DNA of 64,000 nt, taken from assembly GCA_937892155.1 (NCBI GenBank), contig CALAUG010000030.1:117745-181744 (forward strand), given 5' to 3'. The notes below the pieces were generated by a model, which saw only the letters and a program-made list of their open reading frames with translations, ran no database searches and was not told where the DNA came from. The DNA is from an uncultured Bacteroidales bacterium (GTDB taxonomy: Bacteria > Bacteroidota > Bacteroidia > Bacteroidales > UBA1715). Each line of letters starts with the position of its first letter. Positions within the stretch are counted from its first letter, which is position 1. Shown piece by piece: positions 62,301-64,000 of this stretch. The translations under genes and the position numbers were made by a program.

Positions 62301-64000
62301 GCGAAAATCTACCAACTGATATAACTAAAAAAGGACATACATTTGCTGGCTGGTATGCTGCCGCCGATTTCTCGGGAAGTCGTGTGCTACGTGTCGTTGA
62401 AGGCTCTTTTGAAAATAAAGAATATTGGGCTAAATGGATACCAAATACATATTCTCTCACATATAACATAAATGGTGGCGAAATCCAAGATGCCTACGAT
62501 ATGGCATATACATATGGTGTAAAGGAAATAGAACTTCCCGATAATGTTGTCCGCGAAGGTTACACATTTGCTGGTTGGTACAATAACTCCAATTTAAGCG
62601 GTGTTGCAGAAACTGTCGTGTCAATAAGTGATTTTGGAAATAAAGAATATTGGGCAAAATGGCAGGTGAATACTTACGCAATCACTTTGAATGTTGCCGA
62701 AGGAACAATCAATAGTGGAAATGTTCGTTTTTATACATACGGAAATGGTGCAATTCTTCCTGTTGATGTAACTAAAATGGGCAACACCTTTGGCGGCTGG
62801 TTCGACAATGTGGAATGTAACGGTGAAAGCATCAATTCTGTTTCGTCAACCGATTTGGGCGACAAAACATTTTATGCAAAATGGACTCCAAACACCTATT
62901 CAATTGTGTTGAATAATAATTCAGGTAAAATTTTGGATTCGTCGGTCGCAACAAATTATGTATATGGCGAATCAACAACCGAATTGCCAGATTCAGTTGT
63001 TCGCGAAGGGCACACATTTGCTGGTTGGTACAACAATTCAAATTACTATGGAGAACCGCAAAAAATCATTACTTCAACTGATTTGGGCAACAAAGAATTT
63101 TGGGCTAAATGGGAAGTAAATTCATACAAAGTTACTTTGAATACCAATGGTGGTGAAATCAATAAAGGTATTGTTACTAATTACAAATATGGAATTGCAG
63201 AAACATTACCTATTGACATAACAAAAACTGGATACTCATTCGGTGGTTGGTTCGATAATAAAGATTTCAATGGTGAAAGCGTCACTTCTATTTCGGCAAC
63301 CGATTTAGGTGACAAAGAATATTTTGCAAAATGGACTCCAAACAATTATACCATCACACTTTATACTAATGGAGGAACAATTGACGAAGATGTTGTTACT
63401 TCCTACCAATACGGAAACCAAACTATTTTGCCAACCAATGTTTCGTTGAACGGATACACCTTTATTGGTTGGTACACAACTTCATATTATGATGGTTTGC
63501 CTGTTACAGAAATTGAGTCAACTGAATTTGGAAACAAGCAATTTTGGGCTCGTTGGAAGAAAAATTGTCAAATCGAGGTTTCGGCAAAAATTACCGATGT
63601 AACTTGCTACGATATGTCAAACGGCCGAATCGAATTACAAATCAACAACGCTATCGAACCTAATCTAATTCAATGGATTGGCATGGAAAATAATACCATT
63701 GTTGCTGAAAATCTAAAAGCTGGCAACTATGAAGTTGTTGTTACTGATTCACGTGAATGTTCGGCAACTAAAGCCTTTACTGTTACACAACCTAATGAAA
63801 TTGTAGCATCAATTGCAGAAGTCATAAATCCAACTTGTAACAATTTGGGGACTATACGTTTGGAAACTGAAAATTCATACAACTACTTGTGGAGTGATGG
63901 CTCAACCGAACGAGATTTGACAAGTAGCGAACTTGGAGAATATACGGTAATCGTTACCGAACCAACAACAGGCTGTTCAATCACATTGAGTCAATCTCTT
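59348..64000 (+). CDS. Second giant InlB/Listeria-Bacteroides repeat protein (3' end outside window)
   Basis: An uninterrupted frame of 1551 codons runs from the ATG at 59348 to the window end. It starts with a signal peptide (MKSYLRLFQNFQLSVLSLFL, ending VFA), an uncharacterised beta-rich region (about 30-300), an FN3-like part (about 305-390) and a divergent repeat (420-494). Twelve InlB-type repeats (495-1405) follow, each centred on GYTFAGWY-like sequence and ending AKW, then SprB-like domains from 1407 (CQIEVSAKITDVTCYDMSNG). The end is missing, but the domain order matches its upstream neighbour, so a T9SS sorting domain is expected. The 75-nt gap to gene 1 has no clear promoter. Confidence 0.88.
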   Translation, partial: MKSYLRLFQNFQLSVLSLFLFLFCSVHQVFAAEVEMDEAGLKQAWSFSSTATKNAPYFEFTYPFRFVSSRESWNDAMKDIKLCISKDNKNWTTVATMYRSHDNLTYKNTDYGRFTQVKTGTKTIQNKEGEAEVKVVTVRFYPSDMYMFEGFRYFKFDAWWDNDDNDSGRGDENDPNCVWSSSAECRNVTDPFTEITRTGPNTITMKSGSLSDNDVYASGRYARLNLSSKSGYMGDQGGMYATSNSSASLSKSMTNSTLDTKGATYYWYWESKVDNLTVDNNFYGCSGSYTLSSIFYGTEHTINFKPLPKPASLTATTTTNTQTPVKLSWQSFSSTDYEKEGYWYIFRKCGNTSTLLASNISFGTTTYTDNSATTEQTYTYYIIFVPTSWITKPTTSTYNSSTYSGLLTASSSISTTRNLYEVKISAEAGGLVKLNNGTSASSVNNSFYYGTSISYSAVANIGYTFKQWNDGKTSASQEITVTENVTKTASFTANEYTLVLNPNCTDYTVKGSSSVKATYNADMPSITCPERTGYTFAGYWSSNNGGTQYYKADGTSNCKWNSTSLSELFARWIANTYTITFDNQLATTEGTENITATYGSSLPSITLPTKTGYTFQGYYSGKNGAGKQYYTSTGTSAITWDLASNTTLYAYWRPNTYTVTFDNQSATTSGTSSISVTYDLEMPTIVIPSKIGFSFGGYFTEPNGAGIQYFESDGSSVQKSDILTDITLYSYWIIATYSITYNNLEGAVINDENVAQTYQSGNEIALPTNVSKDGCTFAGWYNNGNLEGNKIETISADEYGDKTFYAKWTPNQYSVTFHANEGEINSCEIATYTFGVGSLLPSNVTKAGFIFFGWFDNESLEGEPISQISVAEFGDKEYWAKWGTDAYTITLNANEGTIHSGNVVVYTVTDEITLPTNVTKQGHEFMGWYNNSNLEGSEIKKIEQGSTGNKEYWAKWIVKTYTINLHTNEGVIQSGNIDYYTYGIGENLPTDITKKGHTFAGWYAAADFSGSRVLRVVEGSFENKEYWAKWIPNTYSLTYNINGGEIQDAYDMAYTYGVKEIELPDNVVREGYTFAGWYNNSNLSGVAETVVSISDFGNKEYWAKWQVNTYAITLNVAEGTINSGNVRFYTYGNGAILPVDVTKMGNTFGGWFDNVECNGESINSVSSTDLGDKTFYAKWTPNTYSIVLNNNSGKILDSSVATNYVYGESTTELPDSVVREGHTFAGWYNNSNYYGEPQKIITSTDLGNKEFWAKWEVNSYKVTLNTNGGEINKGIVTNYKYGIAETLPIDITKTGYSFGGWFDNKDFNGESVTSISATDLGDKEYFAKWTPNNYTITLYTNGGTIDEDVVTSYQYGNQTILPTNVSLNGYTFIGWYTTSYYDGLPVTEIESTEFGNKQFWARWKKNCQIEVSAKITDVTCYDMSNGRIELQINNAIEPNLIQWIGMENNTIVAENLKAGNYEVVVTDSRECSATKAFTVTQPNEIVASIAEVINPTCNNLGTIRLETENSYNYLWSDGSTERDLTSSELGEYTVIVTEPTTGCSITLSQSL
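60830..63562 (+). repeat. Tandem coding repeats, 12 InlB B-repeat units (gene 2)
   Basis: The 12 units encode the same fold as in gene 1. The first three are the NNQ/ATT-strand variant, also seen near the front of gene 1, so the order of repeat types is partly preserved between the paralogues. Confidence 0.85.

Noticed and set aside
54050..63562. Regular repeated units resembling a CRISPR array or satellite DNA
   Set aside because: The repeats lie in long open frames, have a unit of about 72 codons and encode a known repeat fold; there are no uniform short repeats with unique spacers.
1..64000. tRNA, rRNA, transposase, integrase or replication origin
   Set aside because: The gaps were read for cloverleaf-like arms, transposase motifs and DnaA-box clusters, and none was convincing.

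Overview
The window reads as a chromosomal segment of an AT-rich member of the Bacteroidales (Bacteroidota). The evidence is: many -7 boxes of the Bacteroidota type TAnnTTTG; weak or absent Shine-Dalgarno sequences; families typical of the phylum (DUF4270, DUF1573, DUF4956, DUF2490, TlpA-like thioredoxins, short GlgA-like proteins, GGGP/HepGP synthase); LPS core genes; and two giant proteins whose SprB-like repeats, with a C-terminal type IX secretion (T9SS) sorting domain in the complete one, point to a T9SS-positive lineage. Class III ribonucleotide reductase indicates anaerobic growth. No tRNA, rRNA, IS element, prophage or CRISPR array was seen.

Layout. 1-957 (-): cut-off glycosyltransferase behind a LutA-like Fe-S protein. 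1070-3417 (+): mnmA and a MINPP/phytase-like phosphatase. 3485-6235 (-): dCMP deaminase, tail protease and GGGP/HepGP synthase in overlapping order. 6408-6839 (+): DUF1573 protein. 6883-11879 (-): short GlgA-like protein, DUF4270 lipoprotein, glmS and a GT9 heptosyltransferase-like gene. 11951-13755: divergent birA and a TlpA-like thioredoxin. 13784-16790: LtaS-like sulfatase-fold enzyme, XRE regulator and a divergent lipoprotein with a perfect 15-bp inverted repeat between them. 16927-18226 (-): DUF2185 and ROK kinase. 18321-20801 (+): Ig-like lipoprotein. 20859-22524 (-): aroB-aroD. 22675-23964 (+): waaA. 23976-30716 (-): panC-panD-flippase-like-rfaE2-AsmA-histidine kinase. 30832-32477 (-): sufC and a short sufD. 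32618-37782 (-): Wzx-like flippase, YfhO and a BamA-like outer-membrane protein.

37831-41489 (+) is a cobalamin riboswitch followed by nrdD-nrdG and an O-methyltransferase. This implies that the B12-independent reductase is repressed when B12 is available. 41677-43281 is a codon-optimised pckA, followed by parC (43538-46171). A five-gene envelope/polyphosphate cluster (lipoprotein, small secreted protein, VTC-domain protein, DUF4956, DUF2490) runs from 46294 to 49557, and ffh, folD and a zeta-toxin-like kinase follow.

The last 11 kb holds two tandem giant secreted proteins built from InlB/Listeria-Bacteroides type repeats (about 15 full plus one divergent copy in the first, 12 plus one divergent copy in the second). 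The second runs off the window. A 55-nt tract in their SprB-like domains is identical. A second genome-scale pattern is a set of short intergenic repeats with 7-, 14- or 21-nt spacing found at seven separate places, usually just after a gene.
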